Positions 51,589 to 60,720 of a stretch of 64,000 nt of DNA are shown here, one piece after another. A program made the translations under genes and the position numbers. The stretch lies in assembly GCA_031373665.1 (NCBI GenBank), contig JANMMZ010000137.1:62001-126000 (forward strand), read 5' to 3'. The stretch comes from M3007 sp031373665 (GTDB lineage Bacteria > Bacteroidota > Bacteroidia > Chitinophagales > Saprospiraceae). Under the pieces are notes generated by a model. It saw only the letters and a program-made list of their open reading frames with translations, had not been told where the DNA came from and made no database searches. Within the stretch, counting starts at the first letter, position 1. The number at the start of each line of letters is the position of its first letter.

Positions 51589-52004
51589 ACCTGTCTTGAA
51601 AATATTTAAAAAAATTTTGGTTAATAAAAGTTTAAAGTAGGCAAAGGCCGTGCCAAACCTATTCAAACCAATTTCATTTAGAAGATACAAATGTCGGATA
51701 TTTTCAAAAGAAAATTGTTGATTTCACTGACAAAGTTCTGTTTTGACCGATAATTAACAAAAAAGTAACAATTTTAATAGAATAAGCCTTGTTTTCTGAA
51801 AATTGATAACGCCATTTAAAGGAAAATACGTAAAAAATAAATACTATTTTAGTCTATATTGGGTATGACCTCAACTCACAACTAAAAAAATATCTTAATT
51901 TACACTTTTTTTATGGAAAAAACGATCTTTCCCTATCTTTGCGCCAACTTAGTGAAATACTATGTTTAATATTTTATCCATCCACTACAAATAAAACTTA
52001 ATAT
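51589..52004. other. Intergenic region between the OmpA-like gene and icd
   Basis: About 416 bp between divergent genes. It holds the icd -7 element at 51934 and AT-rich DNA; no TAnnTTTG was found for the OmpA-like gene and no ORF or RNA gene is evident. Confidence 0.4.
51934..51941 (+). promoter_or_regulatory. Promoter -7 element of icd
   Basis: TATCTTTG fits TAnnTTTG; it ends 63 nt before the icd ATG. Confidence 0.6.
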
Positions 52005-53270
52005 ATGGCTGGTTCGCAGATTACCATCAAAAAAGGCAAACTTAAAGTTCCAAATGATCCCATCATTCCATTTATAGAAGGTGATGGCACAGGTCCCGAT
52101 ATTTGGGCTGCCTCTGTGCGTGTGCTTGACGCAGCGGTTGAAAAAGCCTACAAGGGCAAAAAGAAAATAGTATGGCAGGAAGTGTTTGCTGGGGAAAAGG
52201 CCTTCAACAAGACTGGCAACTGGCTGCCTGATGAAACCCTAAAAGCGATTGACGAGTATAAAGTGGCTATCAAAGGCCCTTTAACTACACCCGTAGGCGG
52301 CGGTATTCGTTCGCTTAATGTAGCGTTGCGTCAGCAACTAGACCTGTACGCATGTGTACGTCCGGTCGAGTATTTCAAAGGCGTACCCTCTCCAGTAAAA
52401 GAGCCACATCTAGTGAACATGGTTATTTTCAGGGAGAACACCGAAGATATTTATGCGGGTATTGAATACCTAGCAGGTAGCGAGGAAGCCAACAAAGTGA
52501 TCAATTTCCTGCAAAATGAAATGGGTGCTAAAAACATTAGATTCCCTAAATCATCTTCTATTGGTATCAAGCCAGTATCCCAAGAAGGCACAGAGCGTTT
52601 GGTGCGCTCAGCCTTGGAATATACTTTTAAGTACAACAGAAAATCTTTGACTTTGGTGCATAAGGGCAATATCATGAAATTTACAGAAGGTAAGTTCAAG
52701 GATTGGGGCTATGCATTGGCTGAACGCGAATTTGGCAATAAAGTATTTACATGGGCTCAGTATGATGTTATCAAAGCAGAAAAAGGTGAAGAGGCTGCCA
52801 ATAAGGCACAAGCAGATGCCGTTGCCGCTGGTAAAGTGATTATCAAAGATGTGATTGCCGATGCATTTTTACAGCAAATCTTATTGCGTCCAGCGGAGTA
52901 TGATATGATCGCTACATTGAACCTTAATGGCGACTATATTTCTGACGCACTAGCCGCTCAGATCGGTGGTATCGGTATCGCACCTGGTGCGAATATTAAC
53001 TATAATACGGGTCACGCTATTTTTGAGGCTACCCACGGTACGGCTCCAAAGTACGCAGGCAAAGACGTTGTCAATCCATCATCTGTAATCCTTTCTGGCG
53101 TTATGATGCTGGAGTACATGGGCTGGGATAAAGCGGCAAAATTAATTCTGAAAGGCCTGAAGGCTGCTATCCGAAAAAAGCGTGTTACTTATGATTTTGA
53201 ACGCCTTATGAAAGGTGCTACTAAGTTGAAGTGCTCGGAGTTTGCGACTGAAGTAATCAACAATATGTAA
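52005..53270 (+). CDS. icd: NADP-dependent isocitrate dehydrogenase
   Basis: A 421-residue enzyme of the dimeric bacterial type. It shows FIEGDGTGPDIWAASVRVLDAAV (23-45), LTTPVGGGIRSLNVALRQQLDLYACVRPVEYF (substrate Ser and Arg residues), FRENTEDIYAGIEYLAGSEE, the NADP-side KPVSQEGTERLVRSALEY, LTLVHKGNIMKFTEG and GDYISDALAAQIGGIGIAPGANIN. It oxidises isocitrate to 2-oxoglutarate in the TCA cycle, giving NADPH. Cytosolic and monocistronic, with its own promoter and at least one terminator hairpin downstream. Confidence 0.97.
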   Translation: MAGSQITIKKGKLKVPNDPIIPFIEGDGTGPDIWAASVRVLDAAVEKAYKGKKKIVWQEVFAGEKAFNKTGNWLPDETLKAIDEYKVAIKGPLTTPVGGGIRSLNVALRQQLDLYACVRPVEYFKGVPSPVKEPHLVNMVIFRENTEDIYAGIEYLAGSEEANKVINFLQNEMGAKNIRFPKSSSIGIKPVSQEGTERLVRSALEYTFKYNRKSLTLVHKGNIMKFTEGKFKDWGYALAEREFGNKVFTWAQYDVIKAEKGEEAANKAQADAVAAGKVIIKDVIADAFLQQILLRPAEYDMIATLNLNGDYISDALAAQIGGIGIAPGANINYNTGHAIFEATHGTAPKYAGKDVVNPSSVILSGVMMLEYMGWDKAAKLILKGLKAAIRKKRVTYDFERLMKGATKLKCSEFATEVINNM

Positions 53271-53277
53271 ATTGATC

Positions 53278-53296
53278 AAACCGATTGAATCGGTTT
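53278..53296 (+). terminator. Short hairpin just after icd
   Basis: AAACCGATT-G-AATCGGTTT, 7 nt after the icd stop. It has a minimal loop and no T-tract, so it is the weaker of the hairpins here. Confidence 0.4.
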
Positions 53297-53327
53297 GGAG
53301 TCAGGGTATTTCCCTGATCAGGCATTG

Positions 53328-53366
53328 AAACTGCCAGTTAGTGTAACATCTGGCTGGCGGTTTTTT
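53328..53366 (+). terminator. Intrinsic terminator after icd
   Basis: AAACTGCCAG pairs with CTGGCGGTTT (one T-G pair), followed by a T-run (TTTTTTATTT). It is about 58 nt past the icd stop. Confidence 0.75.
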
Positions 53367-53460
53367 ATTTGCGCTTTGGGTATTGGGCGTTTCGGGTTGG
53401 AGGTCCTCATTAGCGTGAGCCCACTTCGTGGTTAAAAAACTAAGATGATAGCATAATACA

Positions 53461-53500
53461 TAATGGCGCAGGTTGTCAAAGAGACAAACCTACGCCATTA
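53461..53500. terminator. Hairpin between icd and ftsH
   Basis: TAATGGCG-C-AGGTTGTC pairs with GACAAACCT-A-CGCCATTA with a bulge, loop AAAGA. It lies 55 nt past the ftsH stop on the minus strand and is a candidate for ending ftsH. Confidence 0.6.
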
Positions 53501-53554
53501 TTATTATTCCTACGCCACCCATTAGGGCTTGGAGCGTATTTGTTCTATATGAAA

Positions 53555-55594
53555 TTATTCCTGCTCTCCGCCCGCGCTTGGTTCAATATCTGGTACATGT
53601 GAACTTTCGCCAGGTGTAGAGTCATGGAAAGGACGTTTGCCGATGAGACGCTCCAAGTCAGCGCGGTGCAATACTTCTTTTTCAAGGAGTGCAGAGGCCA
53701 GAGCATCTAGTTCTTTGCGCTTGTCGCGCAGAAGCGCTTTGGCCCTGATATACTGCTCATCAATCATTGCTTTTACTTCCTGATCAATTAAGTAAGCTGT
53801 TTGTTCGGAGAATGGCCTGTTGAAACTGTCGTTCAACATAGAGTAATAAGATACATTGCCAATTTTTTCACTCAAGCCATAGTTGACGATCATTTCATAC
53901 GACATACGAGTGATATGATCCAAATCACTTTGGGCGCCAGTACTGATTTTATCAAATACAACGGATTCGGCAGCGCGACCACCTAGGGTCATACACATAT
54001 CATCGAGCAATTTTTCTTTGCGGGTGATGTACTGTTCCTTAGGTAAGTATTGGGCATAACCAAGAGCCGCCAATCCACGTGGCACAATGGTTACTTTTAC
54101 CAAGGGGTGCGCATGTTCTAAGTACCAACCGCATATAGCATGGCCTGCCTCATGGTAGGCTATGATCTGCTTTTCTTCAGGGCTGATGATCTTGTTTTTC
54201 TTTTCAAGTCCACCAATCACCTTATCCAAGGCATAGTTGAAGTCTTCAATGTCCACTGCTTTTTTCTCGCGGCGAGCAGCGATTAAAGCTGCTTCATTGC
54301 ATACATTAGCAATATCGGCACCTACAAAACCAGGGGTCATTTCGGCTAAAGTGATGGCTGTCACTTCGGGAGCAGTTTTGATATTCTTCATGTGAACCTC
54401 AAATATCTGTGCGCGGCCGTTCAAATCTGGGCGACCAATACCAATCTGACGGTCAAAACGACCAGGACGCATAAGGGCGTTATCCAAAATATCGGGGCGA
54501 TTGGTTGCAGCCATCAGGATTACACCCTTATCAGTTGGAAAACCGTCCATCTCAACCAGCAATTGATTCAATGTATTTTCACGCTCATCATTACCGCCTT
54601 GCATAGCACCGCGACCACGGGCGCGCCCGATGGCATCTATTTCATCAATAAAAATGATACAAGGTGCTTTTTCACGCGCTTGACGAAACAGGTCACGAAC
54701 TCGGGATGCACCTACACCTACAAACATTTCCACAAAATCAGAACCAGAAATAGAAAAGAAAGGAGCACCTGCTTCCCCGGCTACTGCTTTCGCCAACAGT
54801 GTTTTACCTGTACCCGGAGGACCTACTAAAAGTACACCTTTAGGAATTTTTCCGCCAAGGGTAGTATATTTTTTAGGATTTTTTAGGAAATCTACGACCT
54901 CCATAACCTCGTCTTTGGCTTCATCCAATCCTGCCACGTCAGCAAAAGTGATATTCACTTTAGTACTGTTGTCAAATAGAGTGGCTTTAGATTTGCCTAT
55001 GTTAAATATCTGTCCACCAGGACCGCCTGCTCCACCACCTACACGACGCATGATGAAGACCCAAAGACCCACCATTAGTAAGAGGGTAATGAGGTAGGGC
55101 ATGATTGCACTCACCCAATCCACATGCTCCTCATATTCAATGTTGATGGGGAGTTTTTTGTCTTTCAACAACTGTTCATTCAGTTTATCCACCTTAGGCG
55201 AAAACACATCCACTTTGCCTATATTCATGATATAGTGTGGAGGGTTTTGATTGCTGAATATTTTGAATTTCATTTTAGCCTCATCGCCTCGCTTAATATC
55301 TTTGTGGTCGCTGAAACCGATAGAATCCTTTACAATATATATGTAGGCTTCTTGATTGTTGATGACGACCAAACGTTCGATTTCGCTTTCTTTGGCCCAT
55401 TTGGTAAATTCAGTCCAATCGGCCTTGTGCAAAGGCGTCATCATTTTTGACATTTGAAGGGCTAACAGTCCCAGAGCCACAAGGATATAAATCCACATGA
55501 AATTGAAACGTGGCACGCCTTCTCCTCCTTCATTATCTCGTTGCGGACGCTCATTTTCTTGATCGTCGTTGCGCTTATTGTTTTTTTCTTCCAT
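53555..55594 (-). CDS. ftsH: ATP-dependent zinc metalloprotease FtsH
   Basis: A 679-residue inner-membrane AAA+ protease. Two transmembrane helices (about 31-46 and 166-185) flank a periplasmic domain. The AAA module has VGPPGTGKTLLAKAVAGEA (Walker A), IIFIDEIDAIGRARG (Walker B), the second-region-of-homology arginines and FVGVGASRVRD (pore loop). The protease part has YHEAGHAICG (zinc His pair) and the FtsH SxGAQSDLDHITRM segment with the third ligand Asp. The start sits 36 nt after the rsfS stop, so the two form a minus-strand operon. It degrades unassembled membrane proteins and short-lived regulators. Confidence 0.97.
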   Translation of the reverse strand: MEEKNNKRNDDQENERPQRDNEGGEGVPRFNFMWIYILVALGLLALQMSKMMTPLHKADWTEFTKWAKESEIERLVVINNQEAYIYIVKDSIGFSDHKDIKRGDEAKMKFKIFSNQNPPHYIMNIGKVDVFSPKVDKLNEQLLKDKKLPINIEYEEHVDWVSAIMPYLITLLLMVGLWVFIMRRVGGGAGGPGGQIFNIGKSKATLFDNSTKVNITFADVAGLDEAKDEVMEVVDFLKNPKKYTTLGGKIPKGVLLVGPPGTGKTLLAKAVAGEAGAPFFSISGSDFVEMFVGVGASRVRDLFRQAREKAPCIIFIDEIDAIGRARGRGAMQGGNDERENTLNQLLVEMDGFPTDKGVILMAATNRPDILDNALMRPGRFDRQIGIGRPDLNGRAQIFEVHMKNIKTAPEVTAITLAEMTPGFVGADIANVCNEAALIAARREKKAVDIEDFNYALDKVIGGLEKKNKIISPEEKQIIAYHEAGHAICGWYLEHAHPLVKVTIVPRGLAALGYAQYLPKEQYITRKEKLLDDMCMTLGGRAAESVVFDKISTGAQSDLDHITRMSYEMIVNYGLSEKIGNVSYYSMLNDSFNRPFSEQTAYLIDQEVKAMIDEQYIRAKALLRDKRKELDALASALLEKEVLHRADLERLIGKRPFHDSTPGESSHVPDIEPSAGGEQE

Positions 55595-55630
55595 TGCTAA
55601 TCTTGTGTGATAGTGGCTAGTTGAATGAAG

Positions 55631-56026
55631 TTATATTTCTCCGTATTCGGTCACCTCTGCATCGCTCCAGAGGTTTTCAATTTCGTAAAATTCACGGGTT
55701 TCGGGATAGAATACATGTACTACTGTATTGAAATAGTCCATAAGTATCCATTTCGCATTACTAGACCCCTCCTGATGGGTTGGAGCAGTAAGCATTTCTT
55801 CTTTTACCTTTTTATAGATGCTATCGCTGATAGCCTTTACATGGGTATTGGAATCACCTTCACAAATGATAAAAAAATCTGCGGGCGCATCACCAAGTTT
55901 GCGAAGATCGAGTTGAACGATATTTTTGCCTTTTTTATCTCGAATCCCTTCTACTATAACGTTATTAAGTTCTTCTAATTGCTGAAAATCGGCAGGCTTT
56001 TGCCGTGACTTTGAATGCTTAATCAA
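55631..56026 (-). CDS. rsfS: Ribosome silencing factor
   Basis: A 131-residue protein of the RsfS/Iojap family: LNNVIVEGIRDKKGKNIVQLDLRKLGDAPADFFIICEGDSNTHVKAISDSI, GSSNAKWILMDYFNTVVHVFYPETREFYEIENLWSDAE. It binds ribosomal protein uL14 and blocks subunit joining when nutrients run short. It is upstream of ftsH in the same transcript and has a TATCTTTG element about 65 nt upstream. Confidence 0.95.
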   Translation of the reverse strand: MIKHSKSRQKPADFQQLEELNNVIVEGIRDKKGKNIVQLDLRKLGDAPADFFIICEGDSNTHVKAISDSIYKKVKEEMLTAPTHQEGSSNAKWILMDYFNTVVHVFYPETREFYEIENLWSDAEVTEYGEI

Positions 56027-56091
56027 TTTTAATAATATTGATAATAATGGTTAATGATGGCGGGATGTGTACCTTCGCCTTTTACAATTCG

Positions 56092-56099
56092 CAAAGATA
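56092..56099 (-). promoter_or_regulatory. Promoter -7 element of rsfS-ftsH
   Basis: TATCTTTG on the minus strand, 65 nt before the rsfS ATG. A similar but degenerate plus-strand element (TACCTTCG at about 56070) could serve birA. Confidence 0.55.
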
Positions 56100-56118
56100 C
56101 GTATAACGCTCAATATTT

Positions 56119-56931
56119 ATGGCAAACACACTTTTTATAGGAAAAGTTTACAAACGTTTCGACGAAGTAGGCTCTACTAACGATTATGCGTTGGATTTAT
56201 TGGCCGAAAATAATCATGCTTCTCCAACACTTAGTCCTGCAAAAAGCAAGCCAGCCGAAGGAATGGTCGTTCGGGCTGACAGACAGTCAGCGGGGAGGGG
56301 ACAATATGGCAGTGTTTGGGAGAGTGAAGCAGGGAAAAACCTTTTATTGAGTATTATTCTTTACCCCACTTGGTTGAAGGCTCAAGAGCAATTTTACTTG
56401 AGCATGGCAGTAGCACTTGCATTTAAAGATACCACGGATTTTTTTTTAAAATTAGGCAATAGTGCTATTGAGCCAACTATAAAATGGCCGAATGATCTAT
56501 TTTTAGGTCATAATAAAATAGGAGGCATATTAATTCAGAATGCGATAATGGGTAACTATTTGCAATCTTCGGTAGTCGGTATCGGACTTAATGTTAACCA
56601 AACTACCTTTGATACAACGCTTCCTTACGCTAGTTCTTTGCTCCTTAAAAGTGGACAAGTGTTTGACATAGATAGGGTAGGGGATCTGCTATTTGAATGT
56701 TTGGAACACCGTTATTTGCAACTAAAAAGCGGTAAAAAAGAGCAATTAAAAAATGAATATGAAATTAATCTACTGGGATTGAATGAGGTTTTTTTATTTG
56801 AAAAAATTATTGAAAAAAAAATATTTAAAGGTCTTATTAGGGGTATTGCAAATGATGGCCGACTCATGGTTGAAGAAACAAACGGAATATTGCATTTATT
56901 TGACCTGAAAGAATTGAGGTTGGTTTTGTAG
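56119..56931 (+). CDS. birA: Biotin-[acetyl-CoA-carboxylase] ligase
   Basis: A 270-residue ligase without an N-terminal DNA-binding domain. Biotin-binding and catalytic motifs are visible: STNDYALDLL (16-25), VVRADRQSAGRGQYGSVWESEAGKNLLLSI (50-80; the GRGR loop reads GRGQYG), IKWPNDLFLGHNKIGGIL (114-131) and VGIGLNVNQ. A C-terminal SH3-like domain follows (residues about 225-270). It attaches biotin to the biotin carboxyl carrier protein. Being monofunctional, it is not a repressor. Converges on lpxB with 14 nt between stops. Confidence 0.94.
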   Translation: MANTLFIGKVYKRFDEVGSTNDYALDLLAENNHASPTLSPAKSKPAEGMVVRADRQSAGRGQYGSVWESEAGKNLLLSIILYPTWLKAQEQFYLSMAVALAFKDTTDFFLKLGNSAIEPTIKWPNDLFLGHNKIGGILIQNAIMGNYLQSSVVGIGLNVNQTTFDTTLPYASSLLLKSGQVFDIDRVGDLLFECLEHRYLQLKSGKKEQLKNEYEINLLGLNEVFLFEKIIEKKIFKGLIRGIANDGRLMVEETNGILHLFDLKELRLVL

Positions 56932-56945
56932 TGCCTGGAGATACA

Positions 56946-58046
56946 TTACCTTTCGAGGCTCTTCAATATCTCCTTTGCAGCATTGGCTGATGCTCCTCCA
57001 GATCCCAAAATATGATTGATTTCTGCATAACCTTTCTTGATTTGGCGAACTCTTTCAGGATTTAGGAGGTCTTGGAGTCCAATTCTTAGATTTTTTCGAT
57101 TCAATTCACCTTGTATTAATTCTAATACCAATGGTTGATCTGCAATCAGGTTGACCAGTGATATATATTTAATATCCACAAGTCTCTTAGCAATTTGATA
57201 AGAAATGGGATTTCCAGCGTAACAAACCACTTGTGGCGTGCCGATCAGAGCGGTTTCTAAGGTAGAAGTGCCTGATTTGATCAAGGCTGCTTTGGCTGAT
57301 CTAAGTATTTGATATGTGTTGCCTTGGCTGATACTAACATTTGGATAGGAGGTCAACAGCCTAGTGATCGTATCCAGTGGTAGAGATGGTGCCGCTGCAA
57401 TAATAAACTGTTCTTCTGGAAAGTCTAGGGTTACTTCCAACATTGGTTTAAGGATCTTATCAATCTCTTGTTTGCGGCTTCCGGGAAGTAACGCGATAGG
57501 TGCATTTATTCGTTCTGCATCGGAAGTGGTGTCATCAGGATTTTGCTGTATTGCATCGAGCAAGGGGTGACCGACATAAGTGGCCTCTACCCCATATTTC
57601 TGATAAAACTTTGGTTCAAATGGTAAAATAACCAGCATTTTATCCACGTCACGCTTAATGTCGTGCACCCTAGAGGTATGCCAAGCCCATATTTGTGGAG
57701 AAATATAATAGATAACCTTGATCCCTTTTTGTTTAGCCCATTTGGCTATGCGCAGATTGAATCCTGGATAGTCAATAAGTACAAGTGCATCCGGTGCATA
57801 TTGAAGAATATCCGACTTGCAGTAGGAAATGTTTTGGAGAATTGTGCAAATGTTTTTAGCAACTTCTATGAAGCCCATGAAGGCAAGATCTCGGTAATGT
57901 TTGACAATATCTAAACCAGCAGCCTGCATCAAATCGCCTCCCCAACCTCGGCACTGCAAATCTGGGCGTTCATGTTTTAATGCTTTTATCAAGTTTGAAC
58001 CATGCAAATCACCAGATGCCTCGCCTGCAATGATGTATATTTTCAT
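56946..58046 (-). CDS. lpxB: Lipid-A-disaccharide synthase
   Basis: A 366-residue peripheral-membrane glycosyltransferase (GT19). Motifs: KIYIIAGEASGDLHGSNLI (2-20), CRGWGGDLMQAAGLDIV, FMGFIEVAKNICTI, LVLIDYPGFNLRIAKWAKQKGIKVIYYISPQIWAWHTSRVHDIKRDVDKMLVILPFE, YVGHPLLD, IALLPGSRKQEI and KSGTSTLETALIGTPQVVCY. It condenses UDP-diacylglucosamine with lipid X in lipid A synthesis. Its leader holds a hairpin and U-tract just before the start codon, an unusual arrangement that could attenuate expression. Confidence 0.96.
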   Translation of the reverse strand: MKIYIIAGEASGDLHGSNLIKALKHERPDLQCRGWGGDLMQAAGLDIVKHYRDLAFMGFIEVAKNICTILQNISYCKSDILQYAPDALVLIDYPGFNLRIAKWAKQKGIKVIYYISPQIWAWHTSRVHDIKRDVDKMLVILPFEPKFYQKYGVEATYVGHPLLDAIQQNPDDTTSDAERINAPIALLPGSRKQEIDKILKPMLEVTLDFPEEQFIIAAAPSLPLDTITRLLTSYPNVSISQGNTYQILRSAKAALIKSGTSTLETALIGTPQVVCYAGNPISYQIAKRLVDIKYISLVNLIADQPLVLELIQGELNRKNLRIGLQDLLNPERVRQIKKGYAEINHILGSGGASANAAKEILKSLER

Positions 58047-58067
58047 TGATTATCAATACGTTAGTTC

Positions 58068-58128
58068 ATAAAAAAAAAGCGGCAGTTGCTTACGCAACCA
58101 CCGCTGTCATCAAAACACGCTTCATTTA
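58068..58128 (-). promoter_or_regulatory. Leader hairpin with U-tract before lpxB (candidate attenuator)
   Basis: On the minus strand, the promoter-proximal leader contains an 11-codon ORF (ATG at 58125 to TAA, MKRVLMTAVVA) whose end overlaps a stem: AGCGG-TG-GTTGC and GCAAC-TG-CCGCT with a 4-nt loop, followed by nine Ts. This is the form of an intrinsic terminator placed between the promoter at 58132 and the lpxB start codon at 58046. It could end a small RNA or regulate read-through into lpxB. Confidence 0.55.
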
Positions 58129-58131
58129 GCA

Positions 58132-58139
58132 CAAAGGTA
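58132..58139 (-). promoter_or_regulatory. Promoter -7 element of the lpxB leader
   Basis: TACCTTTG on the minus strand, an exact TAnnTTTG match. Transcription should start near 58126, about at the tiny leader ORF. Confidence 0.55.
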
Positions 58140-58230
58140 AGCGGTATTAAACATTTCACCAAACATTTGTTTAAAAAAAAATATTTTTTTTTGATGGAAC
58201 TTACAGAGCGGCATTTTGTTTTGAAGGCAA

Positions 58231-58238
58231 TACCTTTG
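58231..58238 (+). promoter_or_regulatory. Promoter -7 element of mutS2
   Basis: TACCTTTG, an exact TAnnTTTG match, 79 nt before the ATG at 58318. Confidence 0.6.
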
Positions 58239-58317
58239 CTGCCATTTACTTGGCTTGTTGTATGATTGAGATACTTTGACAGAAACAAGCCCTTTTTATG
58301 AAAAAATAATAGAAGTT

Positions 58318-60711
58318 ATGATATTTGAGCCGAAAGATGTTTTTCGAAAGTTGGAGTTTGATAAGGTTATAGACCTGATAGAAAAGGAGACATTGACTGC
58401 TGCTGCTGCTGAAAATATACGCACCCTAAGCCCTTCATTGGATTTTAACTGGATTGATTTGCACTTGCGCGAATTGCGAGACTATAAACTTGCCCTTGAA
58501 AACAATGATAGATTTCCTATTGAAAATTTTCCTGATGTGCGTGCTGATCTTAAAATGCTTGAGGTTGATGGTTACACCCTCCAATCAGAATCATTTCAAG
58601 GCATTCTGCGGGTATTATTGATTGTCAAAGGCATATTTAAGTATTTTTCCGGAGGCGCAAAGAAGGATATTTACCCAAAACTATACGATATACTACGACC
58701 GCTAAGTTTTGATGAAGGATTGATTAAAGCGATTATGGGTGTTTTTGATGAGAAGGGCGATATTCGCCCTGATGCCTCGCCCGAACTACAACGTATCCGC
58801 CGCGAAATACAGCAAAAAATACGTGAAATGGACAGTCGCTTCCGACAGATCGTACAAGAATACCGTTCTAAGGGCTGGCTGGCTGATTCACCAGAAAGTT
58901 TTAGGAATAACCGACGTGTACTTTCTGTGCCATCAGAGCATAAGCGTAAGATCAGGGGTATTATCCACGATGAATCTGATACTGGGCGTACTTGTTTTAT
59001 CGAACCTGAAGCAGTTATTGATATTAACAATGACCTTTTTGATTTAGAACATGATGAACGCAGGGAAATATTTAAGATTTTGCGTGACCTAAGTGCTACG
59101 ATACGGCCTTATGGCGCTACCATATTGGCTTATCATGAAATGTTGGTACGGTTTGATATTATTCAAGCAAAGGCCAAATTGGCATTGGCGATGAAGGCTA
59201 ATATGCCAATTTTAAAGGAAAAGCCAGTAATTAGCGTCAAAAAAGGATTTCATCCGCTACTGTATTTGAAGAATAAGGCTCAAAATCGCAAGACAGTTCA
59301 TTTTGAACTTCGCTTAAATTCAGAGCATCATATCTTGATCCTTTCCGGCCCGAATGCTGGTGGTAAGTCTGTTGCCATGAAATCGGTAGGATTGATGCAA
59401 ATCATGGTACAAAGTGGTCTATTGATCCCTGTACATGAACTGAGCGAATTTGGATTATTTAAGCAAATTTTTGCAGATATTGGTGACCAACAAAGCCTTG
59501 AAGATGACTTGAGTACCTACTCATCAAGGCTTCAAAACGCAAAAGTGTTTTTAGAAAAAGCCAATCCGAATACCTTGGTTTTGATTGATGAAATGGGTAG
59601 CGGAACCGACCCAAAACCGGGTGGCTCTATTGCGGAGGCCATCTTGCGCCAACTGCATCGAAAAGGTGTTTATGCCGTAATTACGACGCACTATTCTAAT
59701 CTCAAAGTATTTGCATTCCGAAATCCCGGTATCCTGAATGGAAATATGCATTTCGATAAAGACACCCTTTCGCCAACTTACGAACTAAAAGTAGGCCGAC
59801 CCGGAAGCTCTTATGCGTTTGAAATAGCAGAAAAGAGTGGACTATCCAAGGATTTGATCGGTTATGCTCGCAATCGTACAGGCTCTGAAACGGCGGTGGA
59901 TGATATTTTGATTGAATTACAGCGTGAAAAGCAAGAATTAGAAGAAAAACTCAAGACGGTTTTAGAGCGAGAGCAATCGCTGGAGCGATTGATCAAATCC
60001 TATGATTCTATGAATCAAGATTTGGAAGTGAAGCGAAAACGCTTAAAATTGGATCAGAAAGAATTTGAATTGCGCCAGAGTGCCAATGCAAATAGGGATG
60101 TGGAAAAACTTATCAAGCAGTTAAAAGACGAAAAAAATCTTGAAAAGGCTCAAGAATTGTCCTCTAAACTAAGGATAGAACGCTCCGAAAAAGTACGACA
60201 AGTAGATGAAGTGAATGCCGAAGTAATCCGGTTGGAAGAAAAGACAATTCCATCTGCTTCGATACGACCGATACAAGAGGGAGATTTTGTGCGCTTGCGT
60301 GCAGGTGGTGCCACCGGTAGGGTTGAGTTTATCAAGGGGCAGAAGGCGACCATTCAAATGGGCGGAATTATGGTACAGGCTCCTTTGCGGGATTTGCTTC
60401 ATGCAGCAGAACCCATCGTACAAGTTTCTACTGTTTCACATTCTGATGTAAATCAGGTGGCTGGTTTCGAGTCTAAGTTGGATTTGCGCGGTATGAGTAA
60501 GGATGAGGCTATGCGGGTACTCGAAAAATTTGTGGATACTGCCTTGATGTCGAATGCCAGTAATCTGCGTATTTTACATGGAAAAGGGGATGGTATTTTA
60601 AGGAAAACCGTGCGTCAAAAATTACGCGAATACGGCGGTAGTATATCTAATATTTACCATCCAGAGCGAGATGCCGGTGGTGACGGGGTGACGATTGTAG
60701 ATTTGGCTTAG
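58318..60711 (+). CDS. mutS2: MutS2 family ATPase/endonuclease
   Basis: The ATG at 58318 (797 residues) fits the usual MutS2 start (MIFEPKDVFRKLEFDKVIDLIEKE); an in-frame TTG at 58276 is less likely. The protein has the MutS core with Walker A LSGPNAGGKSVAMKSVGL (about 357-374), the DDLSTYSSRL and LVLIDEMGSGTDPKPGGSIAEAIL (Walker B) segments, TTHYSNLKVFA, a coiled-coil region (about 545-650), and a C-terminal Smr endonuclease domain (LDLRGMSKDEAMRVLEKF ... ILHGKGDGILRKTVRQKLREYG). It lacks the MutS mismatch-recognition domain. Members act on recombination intermediates or stalled, collided ribosomes. Confidence 0.95.
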   Translation: MIFEPKDVFRKLEFDKVIDLIEKETLTAAAAENIRTLSPSLDFNWIDLHLRELRDYKLALENNDRFPIENFPDVRADLKMLEVDGYTLQSESFQGILRVLLIVKGIFKYFSGGAKKDIYPKLYDILRPLSFDEGLIKAIMGVFDEKGDIRPDASPELQRIRREIQQKIREMDSRFRQIVQEYRSKGWLADSPESFRNNRRVLSVPSEHKRKIRGIIHDESDTGRTCFIEPEAVIDINNDLFDLEHDERREIFKILRDLSATIRPYGATILAYHEMLVRFDIIQAKAKLALAMKANMPILKEKPVISVKKGFHPLLYLKNKAQNRKTVHFELRLNSEHHILILSGPNAGGKSVAMKSVGLMQIMVQSGLLIPVHELSEFGLFKQIFADIGDQQSLEDDLSTYSSRLQNAKVFLEKANPNTLVLIDEMGSGTDPKPGGSIAEAILRQLHRKGVYAVITTHYSNLKVFAFRNPGILNGNMHFDKDTLSPTYELKVGRPGSSYAFEIAEKSGLSKDLIGYARNRTGSETAVDDILIELQREKQELEEKLKTVLEREQSLERLIKSYDSMNQDLEVKRKRLKLDQKEFELRQSANANRDVEKLIKQLKDEKNLEKAQELSSKLRIERSEKVRQVDEVNAEVIRLEEKTIPSASIRPIQEGDFVRLRAGGATGRVEFIKGQKATIQMGGIMVQAPLRDLLHAAEPIVQVSTVSHSDVNQVAGFESKLDLRGMSKDEAMRVLEKFVDTALMSNASNLRILHGKGDGILRKTVRQKLREYGGSISNIYHPERDAGGDGVTIVDLA

Positions 60712-60720
60712 AAAAGGAGA

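Noticed and set aside
54392..54829. A 145-codon plus-strand open frame
   Set aside because: Antisense to the strongly conserved AAA domain of ftsH.
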